From NCBI RefSeq assembly GCF_025995235.1, contig NZ_BAPT01000025.1:1-64000 (forward strand): DNA of 64,000 nt. The letters run 5' to 3'. The notes beneath the pieces are model-generated. The model had not been told where the DNA came from. It made no database searches and was given only the letters and a program-made list of their open reading frames with translations. Both the position numbers and the translations under genes were made by a program. The stretch is from Ameyamaea chiangmaiensis (GTDB lineage Bacteria > Pseudomonadota > Alphaproteobacteria > Acetobacterales > Acetobacteraceae). Positions 16,674 to 25,373 of this stretch are shown piece by piece (the stretch's first letter is position 1; every line of letters begins with the position of its first letter).

Positions 16674-19097
16674 GTGCCCCGTTTGTCCGCCACGACCCTC
16701 GCCTTTCTTTGCGGAACCTCGGCTCTGTCCATGGTGCACGGCGCCGTTGCGCAAACGGCGGCGGTGCAGGCGAAACGGACCCAACGCCCCGCTGCCGTCC
16801 ACGCGAAGACTGCCGAGGCCGCCCCGGCGCGCGGCGGTGATCCGGAGCCCTTGACGGTGCTGCAACAGCAACCCGAGGAGGTGACCGTCAGCGCCGCCTC
16901 CACGCCCAACGGCGTGACCGGACGCACGCCTGGTGGTGGTCTGATGCCGCATCAGACGGTTCCGTACTCCAAAAGCGGTGTAACGCGAGATTACATAGCC
17001 ACACAGGCGCCCACGACGAACGCGCTGAACCTTCTGCGCAATACGCCGGGCATCGTCGTTGCGTCGGCCGATCCGACCGGGGCCACCGACCGGATGACGG
17101 TGTCGATTCGTGGCATGAACCAGAATGAGCTCGGTTACGAATTCGAAGGCATGAATCCTTCTGATGTTCTCTACTACAATCCGACCACGTCCGGTTGGGC
17201 GGACACGGAGAATATCGGTGCGATCACCGTCACGCCCGGCTCTCCGGACCTTCTGGCGCCGACCTACAGCGCGGTCGGCGGTCTGATCAACGCGACCGTG
17301 CGTGAGCCGTCACGCAAGCGCGGCGGCCTGCTTGATCTGACCTACGGCGGAAACAATCTCCAGCGCGAATTTGCGCGCTTCGATACCGGCGAGCTCGGAC
17401 GGTCGGGCATTCATTCCTTTGTGTCGTTCTCCAACACGACGGCGTCGAACTGGCGCGGTCCTGGTGGGTTGAACCGGTGGCATGTGGATTTCAAGGCAAC
17501 GAAGGAGTGGGGTGATGGGAACTTCGTGAAAGCCTTCATGTCATACAACGATGTGACCGAGGACCTTTACACCTATCCGACCCTGTCGCAGTGGCGGGCA
17601 AGTGGCTATCGCTACAATTACAGTTCGACATTCAACGGATCGAACACCAACTATTACAAGTTCCATCAATATGAGTGGAAGCACGCGCGCGCCAGCGTCC
17701 AGACGAAGTTTACGCTGGCGCCCGGTCTGACGCTCAGCGCGACGCCCTATATCTTCGATGTCGACGGTGTGTTGAACGGCGCCACGACGTTGAGTCGCGA
17801 TGGCAGCTATCTTGGGTCGCAGCCGGCCGGGGCGTTGCAGTTTCCGGCGGGGACCGCGTCGTCGTCGATCGCACAGTCGAACGACACGTTCACGGAATCG
17901 ACCTTCGGTCTGAACAGCATGCTGGACTGGAACCGTGGCCATAACGACCTCGCGTTCGGATACTGGTACTCGTATGTGAGTTACACGGAAAATCCGTCCT
18001 ATTCCATTCCGAACGCCGCGGGTATCGTCGCGAACAAGTGGGGTCAGTATCCGCTTCTTACTGCAAACGGATCACCGCTGTACCAATGGGATGCACATCT
18101 GGTGCAGCAGAGCAACGCGCTGACCTTGATGGATCGCTATGCCGCTTTGGACAACAAGCTGATCCTGACGGCAGGGGTGAAGGTGGTGATGCTGACGCGT
18201 TCGGCCACGAACCTGATGCCCGGTGCGACCTACCGCACCGGATTCAGTGATGTGCAGCCCTTGCCACGTGTTGCCCTGAGCTACCAGATCACGCCCCATG
18301 ACCAGATCTACGTCAACGGGACAACGGCTTTTCGCGAGGCAGCGGCGATCACGCCGTCGATCGACATGTTCAGTGTTGCGACCGGAAAGATGACGAGCGC
18401 CCATACCTCTGGCGCGATCAAGCCGGAGTTTTCGATCGCCGAGGAAATCGGCTATCGCCACTATGGTGACATCAATCTGGCGCTCGCGTTCTTCAACTAT
18501 AATTTTACCAACCGTCAGGTGACCAGCAGCGCGTTGGTCAACGGGACGACGGTGACGTCGTCGATCAATGCCGGTGGCCAGACCTCGCGTGGTGTCACGA
18601 TTGAGCTGAGCACGCGCCGCTGGCACCATTTCGCGCCGTATTTCTCCGGGCAGTATCTGCATGCGAGGATCGATAACAATATCGCCGCCGGCAGCGATTA
18701 TCTGCGCACCACCGGAAAGACCGCCGTGCTGAGCCCGACCTGGTCGGGGTCGATCGGACTGTCGTATGACGACGGGTCGTGGTTCGGAAACTTCTCGTTC
18801 AACTATGTCGATTCGCAGTACACGACCTTCATGAACGACCAGAGCATGCCGGCCTACAAGACCGCCAATGTCGGGGTGGGTTATCGCTTCCACGACGTGA
18901 TGTTCTTCCGTCGTCCGCAGATCCAGCTCAACCTGATCAATATCGGTGACGCGCATTATCTGTCGGGCGCGTGGGGCGTGACCTCAAACGCCAAGACCGT
19001 GACAGGGGTGTATGGAACCTCCATTGCCGGCAGCCAGCCGACCTATCTGGTGGGTGGCAACTTTACGGGCACGGTCAGCCTGACAACAGGGTTCTGA
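16674..19097 (+). CDS. TonB-dependent outer-membrane receptor (807 aa)
   Basis: Energised uptake of a large or metal-bound compound across the outer membrane. The GTG start at 16674 has AGGAGA close upstream. A signal peptide ends at about residue 23 (HGAVAQ). A TonB-box-like EEVTVSA precedes a plug domain with LNLLRNTPGIVVASADPTG and VSIRGMNQNELGYEFEG, then a barrel ending in an aromatic residue (TVSLTTGF). It belongs to a different group from the Fiu-like receptor at the left end. The following MFS gene starts 1 base after its stop. Two palindromes upstream tie it to the GntR regulator; the ligand is presumably the pathway's substrate. Confidence 0.9.
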   Translation: MPRLSATTLAFLCGTSALSMVHGAVAQTAAVQAKRTQRPAAVHAKTAEAAPARGGDPEPLTVLQQQPEEVTVSAASTPNGVTGRTPGGGLMPHQTVPYSKSGVTRDYIATQAPTTNALNLLRNTPGIVVASADPTGATDRMTVSIRGMNQNELGYEFEGMNPSDVLYYNPTTSGWADTENIGAITVTPGSPDLLAPTYSAVGGLINATVREPSRKRGGLLDLTYGGNNLQREFARFDTGELGRSGIHSFVSFSNTTASNWRGPGGLNRWHVDFKATKEWGDGNFVKAFMSYNDVTEDLYTYPTLSQWRASGYRYNYSSTFNGSNTNYYKFHQYEWKHARASVQTKFTLAPGLTLSATPYIFDVDGVLNGATTLSRDGSYLGSQPAGALQFPAGTASSSIAQSNDTFTESTFGLNSMLDWNRGHNDLAFGYWYSYVSYTENPSYSIPNAAGIVANKWGQYPLLTANGSPLYQWDAHLVQQSNALTLMDRYAALDNKLILTAGVKVVMLTRSATNLMPGATYRTGFSDVQPLPRVALSYQITPHDQIYVNGTTAFREAAAITPSIDMFSVATGKMTSAHTSGAIKPEFSIAEEIGYRHYGDINLALAFFNYNFTNRQVTSSALVNGTTVTSSINAGGQTSRGVTIELSTRRWHHFAPYFSGQYLHARIDNNIAAGSDYLRTTGKTAVLSPTWSGSIGLSYDDGSWFGNFSFNYVDSQYTTFMNDQSMPAYKTANVGVGYRFHDVMFFRRPQIQLNLINIGDAHYLSGAWGVTSNAKTVTGVYGTSIAGSQPTYLVGGNFTGTVSLTTGF

Positions 19098-19098
19098 G

Positions 19099-20373
19099 GT
19101 GGGGGTGGCGGGAGTTCCTGTCTCGTCTGCGCGGGCGCGCGCCGATCGCGTGGCCCTTCTGGCCACCACGTTGGGCGGTGCGCTCGAATGGTATGACCTG
19201 ATCCTGTACGGTCTGTTCGCCGGAACGCTGGCGACCCTGTTCTTTCCGACGCAGCACGGCGCGACCGGGCTGCTTCTGAGCCTCGGCAGTTTTGGCGTGG
19301 CGTTCGTCGTGCGGCCCCTCGGGGCGGCGTGGCTGGGTGCGTATGCCGATCGCCATGGGCGGCGTCGTGCCCTGGTCCTGTCGTCGGCGTTGATGACCGT
19401 CGGGACGGCGATGCTGGCCGGGGTGCCGACGTTTGCGACCATCGGTGTCTGGGCGCCGGTACTGGTCGTTGCCTCTCGGCTGACGCAGGGCTTTGCCGCG
19501 GGGGGTGAGTTCGGCAGCGCGGCTTCCATGTTGGCGGAACGTCATCCCGAGAGGCGCGGGTTCTACTCCGCCTTCCAATGGTCGGCCTCCGGTTTGTCGG
19601 TGACGCTGGCCGCCCTGTTTTCATGGCTTCTGCATCTTGTATTGTCCGATGCCACGATCCTGTCTGGTGCCTGGCGCATTCCCTTTGCGTTTGGTGCGAT
19701 CGCCGGGCCGGCCATCACATGGTTGCGGCTACGATCCGATGAGTCGCCCGAGTTCGAAGCTGCACACGACAAGGCACCGCTGCGTGAAATTCTCGCGACG
19801 GGCAAACTGCGTCTGGCAACGGCCATCGGCCTTGTGAGCCTGGGCGGGGCCGCGAGTTATCTCAACGTCTACATGCCGACCTATGCCCGTGGCGCGCTGC
19901 ATCTGGGGCAGGCATCGTCGGTGGCCGGCACGCTTGTGTCCGGGGTTCTGATGATCCTGCTTCCGCCCTGGTTCGCGGCTCTGGGTGATCGTTATGGGCG
20001 GCCGCGTGTCATGGCCGTGGCCGCACTGGTCAGCGGCGTGATCGTGTGGCCGTTGTTTCACGTTCTGGTCACCGCGCCCTCCGTCCTGCGGCTGGTGCTC
20101 GTGCAGGCTACTCTCGTCCTGTCGGTGTATTGCGGCTATTACGCGAGTCTGGCGGCGTTGTTCGCCGATCTGTTTCCGGCGCGCAATCGCGCGAGTGCGA
20201 TTGCGCTGAGCTACGCGCTGGGGCAACTCGCGTTTGGTGGTTTCACCCCGATGATCCTATCGTCGCTGGTCGGGTATTTTCATGACCCGGCCGTACCCGC
20301 TTTTTACCTGATCGGCATGGCGATGCTGAGCCTGCTGTGTCTGTGGCGCGTGCGGCTACACTTCCAGACGTGA
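19099..20373 (+). CDS. MFS transporter, metabolite:H+ symporter (MHS/ProP-ShiA) type (424 aa)
   Basis: Inner-membrane permease with about 12 hydrophobic segments. The N-terminus LLATTLGGALEWYDLILYGL and the loop GAYADRHGRRRALVLSS are hallmarks of the MHS family, which imports organic acids and betaines such as citrate, shikimate and proline betaine. RLTQGFAAGGEFGSA is the matching motif in helix 5. A GTG at 19099, one base after the receptor stop, is the likely start. In this context it would carry the substrate released by the TonB receptor across the inner membrane. Confidence 0.88.
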   Translation: MGVAGVPVSSARARADRVALLATTLGGALEWYDLILYGLFAGTLATLFFPTQHGATGLLLSLGSFGVAFVVRPLGAAWLGAYADRHGRRRALVLSSALMTVGTAMLAGVPTFATIGVWAPVLVVASRLTQGFAAGGEFGSAASMLAERHPERRGFYSAFQWSASGLSVTLAALFSWLLHLVLSDATILSGAWRIPFAFGAIAGPAITWLRLRSDESPEFEAAHDKAPLREILATGKLRLATAIGLVSLGGAASYLNVYMPTYARGALHLGQASSVAGTLVSGVLMILLPPWFAALGDRYGRPRVMAVAALVSGVIVWPLFHVLVTAPSVLRLVLVQATLVLSVYCGYYASLAALFADLFPARNRASAIALSYALGQLAFGGFTPMILSSLVGYFHDPAVPAFYLIGMAMLSLLCLWRVRLHFQT

Positions 20374-20384
20374 GATCCTCTGCC

Positions 20385-21332
20385 ATGTCCTGTCTTGTTG
20401 TGAAATCGGGAGGCCGACGCGGCTTTGCCGATGTCAGTGCCGAACTCTCGCGGGTCCGTCCCGATCTGGAGGTCGTGGCCTGGGATGACGCAGCCCTCGA
20501 TCCCGCGCGGGTCGACTATGCATTCGTCTGGTCGCCCGAACCGGGCGGCCTCGCCAGGTTCAGCAACCTGAAGGTCATCTTCAGCAGTGCGGCCGGCGTC
20601 GACCATATCACGCGCGACCCGGACTGGCCGCGCCATGTCCCGATCGTGCGTATGGGGGCTGCGGACACGGCACGGCAAATGTGCGACTTCGTGCTCTGGG
20701 CCGCGCTGTCGCTTCTGCGCGACGCGCGTCGCTATGCCGTGCAGCAGTCCGAAGCGCGCTGGAATCGCCCCGGCGACCCGGCCCGCATGGCCCATGAAAC
20801 ACGCGTTGGAATCATGGGTCTCGGCAATCTCGGCGCGGACGTCAGTCGTCATCTGGCGCATGCGGGTTTTGCCGTGAGCGGATGGTCGCGGACGGCAAAA
20901 CAGATCGACGGGGTGACGTGCCATGCCGGCCCGGAGGGGCTGGAGCAGTTTCTTCCCACGTGCGACATCCTCGTGTGTCTGCTGCCCGACACCGAGCACA
21001 CACGGGGTCTGATCGACGGCGCATTGCTGCGCCGGCTGCGCGCTCCGGCGGGCTTCATCAATGTCGGACGCGGACCGCAGGTCGTGGAAGCCGATCTTTT
21101 GGCGGCGCTGGACGACGGTACGATTGGTGGTGCGGTGCTCGACGTATTCTGCGAAGAGCCGCTGCCGTCGAACTCGCCGTTCTGGTCGCATCCGAAGGTG
21201 ATGGTGACGCCGCACATTGCGTCCGAGGCCTCGTTCACGGCCCGTGCGGCCTATGTCGGCGCCCTGATCGACCGCTTCGAAGCAGGCGATACAGACCTGC
21301 CGCTGCGCTACGACGCTGATGCGGGCTACTGA
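20385..21332 (+). CDS. D-2-hydroxyacid dehydrogenase, glyoxylate/hydroxypyruvate reductase A type (315 aa)
   Basis: NAD(P)-dependent reduction of a 2-oxoacid such as glyoxylate. VGIMGLGNLGADVSRHLA (about 141-158) is the nucleotide-binding loop, CDILVCLLPDTEHTRGLID and FINVGRGPQVVEADLL are the D-2-hydroxyacid dehydrogenase signatures, and the catalytic Arg, Glu (CEEPLP) and His (VTPHIAS) are present. It resembles GhrA in length and lack of a long N-terminal domain. I choose the ATG at 20385, 12 bases after the MFS stop, over an ATG at 20337 inside that gene. A glyoxylate-reducing role would fit a pathway in which the neighbouring oxidases release glyoxylate; this is inference. Confidence 0.87.
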   Translation: MSCLVVKSGGRRGFADVSAELSRVRPDLEVVAWDDAALDPARVDYAFVWSPEPGGLARFSNLKVIFSSAAGVDHITRDPDWPRHVPIVRMGAADTARQMCDFVLWAALSLLRDARRYAVQQSEARWNRPGDPARMAHETRVGIMGLGNLGADVSRHLAHAGFAVSGWSRTAKQIDGVTCHAGPEGLEQFLPTCDILVCLLPDTEHTRGLIDGALLRRLRAPAGFINVGRGPQVVEADLLAALDDGTIGGAVLDVFCEEPLPSNSPFWSHPKVMVTPHIASEASFTARAAYVGALIDRFEAGDTDLPLRYDADAGY

Positions 21333-21358
21333 TTTTTAAAAATACGGAAGGACCTGAG

Positions 21359-22684
21359 ATGTCTGCTGCCCCGCGCATGGTGCTCGGATTGTCGATGCGC
21401 TACCTGGGTTATCATGCCGGTGCGTGGCGCCATCCCGACGCCAATCCCGCCGGGACAGCGGATTTCGACCATTTCAGCAGACTGGCGATCGAGGCTGAGG
21501 ACGCCGGGATCGATCTGCTGTTTCTGGCCGACGGCGTGGCGGTGCGCGTCAACGATACGCCTGCGGGCGCATTTGCGCAGTCTTCGCAGGTCGCGGACCT
21601 CGAGCCCCTGACCCTGCTGTCAGGGTTGGCTGCGGTGACCTCCCGCGTTGGACTGATCGCCACCGCGTCGACCACGTATAACGAGCCCTATCACGTCGCG
21701 CGCACATACGCCTCGCTCGACCGGATCAGCAACGGGCGGGCCGGATGGAATGTCGTAACGTCGTGGTCGGACGCGGAGGCACGCAACTTCGGGCGCGAGC
21801 ACACACTCGACTACGAAACCCGCTATGAGCGGGCGCAGGAGTTCGTCGACGTCGTCAGGGGCTTGTGGCGATCGTGGGAGCCGGGGGCTCTGGTCCACGA
21901 CAAGTCGGCGGGACGTTTCCTGGACCCGGCCCGTCTGCACGCGCTCAATCACGTCGGGCCACATTTCACGGTGCGGGGTCCGCTGAGTGTCCCGCCAAGC
22001 CCGCAGGGGCGACCGGTGATCGTGCAGGCCGGGGCGTCGCCGGCCGGGATCGAACTGGCCGCCCGGCACGCGGATGTCATCTACACGGTGCCACAGGATC
22101 TCGATGCCGCCATCGCGTATCGCGCGGCGCTGGACGCGAAGCTGCGGGAGGTGGGACGCGACCCCGCCTCGGTCCGCGTCTTGCCGGGCATCGTGCCCTT
22201 TACGGCCGACACGGATGCACTGGCACGCGCCCATTACGATGAACTCAATGCGCTGGTGCCGACCGAGCTTGGCTTGTCGTACCTGCGGGCGCAGCTTGGC
22301 GATCTGTCAGGGTGTGAGCTCGACGGGCCCGTGCCGGAGCCGACCGACCCCGCCGTGCGCAGCATCGCGCGAAACCTGATCGACATGGCCCGGCGTGACG
22401 GGCTGACGTTGCGGCAGTTGTCGCAGGTCGTGGCCGCGGGGTTCGGCGCGCGCGTCCTGGTCGGCTCGGGTCGCGCGATCGCCGACGATCTGCAACGCTG
22501 GATGGAGTCGGGTGCGATTGACGGCTTCAATCTGTGCCTGCCGCTGTTGCCCGACAGCCTGACGCGCTTTGCGACCCACGTCCTGCCGGAGCTACGCGCG
22601 CGCGGCCTGTTCCGGCCGATCACCGAACCCGTGACCCTGCGTGAGCGTCTGGGTCTGCCCGCACTGGCGTATGGACAGCGGTAA
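21359..22684 (+). CDS. FMN-dependent monooxygenase, NtaA/SnaA/DszA family (441 aa)
   Basis: Luciferase-like flavin monooxygenase that uses FMNH2 from a separate reductase and O2. The family is marked by WRHPDANPAGTADFDHF, SNGRAGWNVVTSWSDAEARN, the region around residues 138-190 with EFVDVVRGLW and DKSAGRF.DPARLHALNHVGPHF, and GRPVIVQAGASPAGIELAA. Characterised members cleave C-N bonds (nitrilotriacetate, EDTA) or C-S bonds (dibenzothiophene sulfone). No flavin reductase gene is present in the window, so it must come from elsewhere. Last gene of the GntR cluster. Confidence 0.9.
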   Translation: MSAAPRMVLGLSMRYLGYHAGAWRHPDANPAGTADFDHFSRLAIEAEDAGIDLLFLADGVAVRVNDTPAGAFAQSSQVADLEPLTLLSGLAAVTSRVGLIATASTTYNEPYHVARTYASLDRISNGRAGWNVVTSWSDAEARNFGREHTLDYETRYERAQEFVDVVRGLWRSWEPGALVHDKSAGRFLDPARLHALNHVGPHFTVRGPLSVPPSPQGRPVIVQAGASPAGIELAARHADVIYTVPQDLDAAIAYRAALDAKLREVGRDPASVRVLPGIVPFTADTDALARAHYDELNALVPTELGLSYLRAQLGDLSGCELDGPVPEPTDPAVRSIARNLIDMARRDGLTLRQLSQVVAAGFGARVLVGSGRAIADDLQRWMESGAIDGFNLCLPLLPDSLTRFATHVLPELRARGLFRPITEPVTLRERLGLPALAYGQR

Positions 22685-22703
22685 GGCGACCTCCGGGCGC
22701 GGT

Positions 22704-22853
22704 CTAGTGCGGGACGAACAGGCGCAGCACGGTTGCGAACGCGATGAACGCCGCCGTGCTGAGCGCCCAGATCAGCGCGAACCAGCCCAGCCTTCGCAGC
22801 CGGCTTTTCGGCGCGCCTTCGCCCTGGCCCGAGACGAACTCAATGATAGGCAT
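22704..22853 (-). CDS. DUF2474 microprotein, small subunit-like partner of the quinol oxidase (49 aa)
   Basis: Short single-span membrane protein with the sequence start MPIIEFVSGQGEGAP, then RLRRLGWFALIWALSTAA, a hydrophobic helix and the end LRLFVPH. The RLGWxxxIW motif with a following helix is that of DUF2474 proteins, which are found after cytochrome bd/CIO subunit II genes as CydX-type small subunits. Its ATG overlaps the end of cioB by 14 bases, so translation is coupled. Role in the oxidase complex is inferred. Confidence 0.82.
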   Translation of the reverse strand: MPIIEFVSGQGEGAPKSRLRRLGWFALIWALSTAAFIAFATVLRLFVPH

Positions 22854-23859
22854 CGGCCGCCGTTACCTTGCCCCTGAACACGCGATAGGAATACACCGTG
22901 TAGGTCAGGATGATCGGCAGCAGGATGGCCGTGCCGACCAGCTGGAACAGCTGGCTGCTGGGCGGTGACGACACGTCCCACAGTGTCAGGGTCGGCGGCA
23001 CGGCATAGGGCCAGATGGTGATACCCAGACCGGTCAGCGACAGCACGAACCAGCCCAGCGCGCACAGGAACGGCGTCAGCGCATGCTGGCGGCGCAGCCC
23101 CTGGTGGAACAGCACACCCAGCACGACGACCAGCACCGGGACGGGTGCCACAAAGACGATGTTCGGCCACAGCGTCCACCGCCGCAGATAGGGCGCGTGC
23201 AGCGCGGGCGTCCACAGGCTGACCGCCACGATCGCCACGAACAGCCCGATGGCCAGGCGGGCCGCGATCCGGCGGCAGCGGGCTTCGAGGACGTCGTCCG
23301 TGCGCCACACCAGCCAGCATGCCCCCAGCAGCGCATAACCGCACATCACCGATACGCCGCACAGCACCGAAAATGGCGTCAGCCAGTCGAGGGGGCCGCC
23401 CGCGAAGGCGCCGTCGGTCGTGGCCACACCCTGGATTACGCCGGCCAGGATCGCACCCTGACAGAAGGCCGCGACGCCGGAGCCGACCATGAAGGCCACG
23501 TCCCACAGGCCCGCGCGGGGCGACGGCCGTGTCAGCACGCGGAATTCGAAAGCCACGCCACGAAAGATCAGGGCCAGCAGCATCAGCACGAGTGGCAGAT
23601 ACAGTGCGGGCAGCAGCGTCGCGTAGGCCCCGGGATAGACGCCGTAGAGCACGGCACCGCCCAGCACCATCCACGTCTCGTTCCCGTCCCAAACGGGCGC
23701 TATGGTGTTGACCATCACGTCGCGCCGTCCGGTGTCGCGCTCGATCGCGAACAGCATGCCGATGCCCAGATCGAAGCCGTCCAGCACGACATAGATCATG
23801 ATCGCGGCGGCGAGGATCACGCTCCAGATCACGGGGAGCCAGTAGGCAAGTCCGGTCAT
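22840..23859 (-). CDS. cioB: Cytochrome bd-type (cyanide-insensitive) quinol oxidase subunit II (339 aa)
   Basis: Inner-membrane subunit of the terminal oxidase that oxidises quinol and reduces O2 to water. The N-terminus has WLPVIWSVILAAAIMIYVVL followed by DGFDLGIGML, and PVWDGNETWMVLGG and FEFRV are typical of CydB/CioB. The ATG at 23859 fits the family; the open frame runs further but with no homology. It lies 4 bases after the cioA stop. Confidence 0.93.
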   Translation of the reverse strand: MTGLAYWLPVIWSVILAAAIMIYVVLDGFDLGIGMLFAIERDTGRRDVMVNTIAPVWDGNETWMVLGGAVLYGVYPGAYATLLPALYLPLVLMLLALIFRGVAFEFRVLTRPSPRAGLWDVAFMVGSGVAAFCQGAILAGVIQGVATTDGAFAGGPLDWLTPFSVLCGVSVMCGYALLGACWLVWRTDDVLEARCRRIAARLAIGLFVAIVAVSLWTPALHAPYLRRWTLWPNIVFVAPVPVLVVVLGVLFHQGLRRQHALTPFLCALGWFVLSLTGLGITIWPYAVPPTLTLWDVSSPPSSQLFQLVGTAILLPIILTYTVYSYRVFRGKVTAADAYH

Positions 23860-23863
23860 GGCA

Positions 23864-25294
23864 TCAGGCTCCGTGGCCAGGGCGGTCGAGCACGGTATCG
23901 GGGTGCGCGCGGGCGCCGAGGATGTCCGCCACACCCCCTTCGCTAAGGTCATGTTCGTTGGCATGCGGCGCGTGGCCCAGCAGGCGCAGCGTGATCATCA
24001 TCCCCGCGCCGAACACCAGCACATACACCACCACGAAAGCCGTCATCGACACCGCGACACTCGACAGGATCAGCGGCGAGACGCTCTCGGCGGTGCGGAG
24101 CTGGCCATAGACCGTCCAGGGCTGGCGTCCGACCTCGGTCGTCACCCAGCCGCACAGAAGCGCGAGAAAGCCCGCCGGCGACATCACCAGCGCGAGACGA
24201 TGCAGAAGTGGCGTGTCATACAGCCGCCCGCGCCAGCGCAGGAAGGCCGACACGAAACCGGTCAGCGCCATCAGCATGCCCAGCGCGACCATGATCCGGA
24301 ACGAGAAAAACACGACCGGGGAGGGTGCCCGCTGGTCACGCGGGAAATCCTTCAGCCCCGGCACGCGGCCGTCGAGGCTGTGGGTCAGGATCAGCGAGCC
24401 CACGAGGGGGATCGCGATCGCATAATCCGTATGCTCGGTCTTCATGTTGGGAATACCGAACAGAAGCTCTGGCGCGCGGCTTTCCGAGACCCAGTCGCCC
24501 TCCATCGCGGCGATCTTGGCCGGCTGGTATTTCAGGGTGTTGAGTCCGTGCGCGTCGCCTGCCAGGATCTGCAGCGGCGCCACGATCGTCGCCATCCACA
24601 TGGCCATCGAGAACATCACGCGCACATGCTCGCTCGCCGCCTCGCCGCGCTTGCGCGCGCGCAGCATATGCAGGGCCGCTGTGCCCCCGACGACGAACGC
24701 CACCGACAGGAAAGCCGCCATGCCCATATGCACGAGGCGGTAGGGAAAGGAGGGGTTGAAGATGATTGCCAGCCAGTCCGCGGGCAGGAAGCGACCCGTC
24801 GCGGGATCGATCGTGTAGCCCGCCGGTGTCTGCATCCACGAATTCGACGCCAGGATCCACGTCATGGAGATCAGGGTGCCGACGGAGACGCAGCACGTCG
24901 CGGCGAAATGCAGCCCGCGCCCGACCCGGTTCATGCCGAACAGCATGACGCCAAGAAACCCGGCCTCCAGAAAGAAGGCCGTCATGACTTCATAGGACAG
25001 CAGCACGCCGGTGATCGGACCCGCCTTGCGTGAAAATACCGCCCAGTTGATGCCGAACTCATACGACATCACCAGTCCGGAGACGACGCCCATCGCAAAG
25101 ACGACCGAGAAGACCTTCACCCAATAGCGATAAAGGTCGAGATACACCGCGCGACCGGTCTTCAGCCACGCGCCTTCCAGCACTGCCAGGTACGCGGCCA
25201 GCCCGATGGAGAAGGCGGGAAAGACGATATGCACGCCCACGGTGAAGGCGAACTGGAACCGCGCCAGCAACAACGCGGAGGCCATGGTGTCCAT
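23864..25294 (-). CDS. cioA: Cytochrome bd-type (cyanide-insensitive) quinol oxidase subunit I (476 aa)
   Basis: Haem- and quinol-binding subunit of the oxidase. LARFQFAFTVGVHIVFPAFS carries the distal-haem His, and GWVTTEVGRQPWTVYGQLRT is the C-terminal family signature. The quinol loop is short and the protein is 476 aa, as in CioA rather than long-loop E. coli CydA, which predicts relative cyanide insensitivity. I choose the ATG at 25294 because AAGGAGAG precedes it; the open frame continues into the mnmA gene and is not real there. First gene of cioA-cioB-DUF2474, 79 bases after mnmA. Confidence 0.94.
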   Translation of the reverse strand: MDTMASALLLARFQFAFTVGVHIVFPAFSIGLAAYLAVLEGAWLKTGRAVYLDLYRYWVKVFSVVFAMGVVSGLVMSYEFGINWAVFSRKAGPITGVLLSYEVMTAFFLEAGFLGVMLFGMNRVGRGLHFAATCCVSVGTLISMTWILASNSWMQTPAGYTIDPATGRFLPADWLAIIFNPSFPYRLVHMGMAAFLSVAFVVGGTAALHMLRARKRGEAASEHVRVMFSMAMWMATIVAPLQILAGDAHGLNTLKYQPAKIAAMEGDWVSESRAPELLFGIPNMKTEHTDYAIAIPLVGSLILTHSLDGRVPGLKDFPRDQRAPSPVVFFSFRIMVALGMLMALTGFVSAFLRWRGRLYDTPLLHRLALVMSPAGFLALLCGWVTTEVGRQPWTVYGQLRTAESVSPLILSSVAVSMTAFVVVYVLVFGAGMMITLRLLGHAPHANEHDLSEGGVADILGARAHPDTVLDRPGHGA

Positions 25295-25373
25295 CGCCGG
25301 GTCTCTCCTTATGGAACGGGGCATGATGAAAACACGCGGCAGACGGCCGGGTTGCGCCGTCCGCGAAGTCTGG

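Noticed and set aside
21359..22684. Assigning the monooxygenase as a desulfurisation enzyme (DszA/SoxA)
   Set aside because: The family includes both C-S and C-N cleaving enzymes; no sulfur-assimilation neighbours are present and the linked amine oxidase favours C-N chemistry, but neither is proven.
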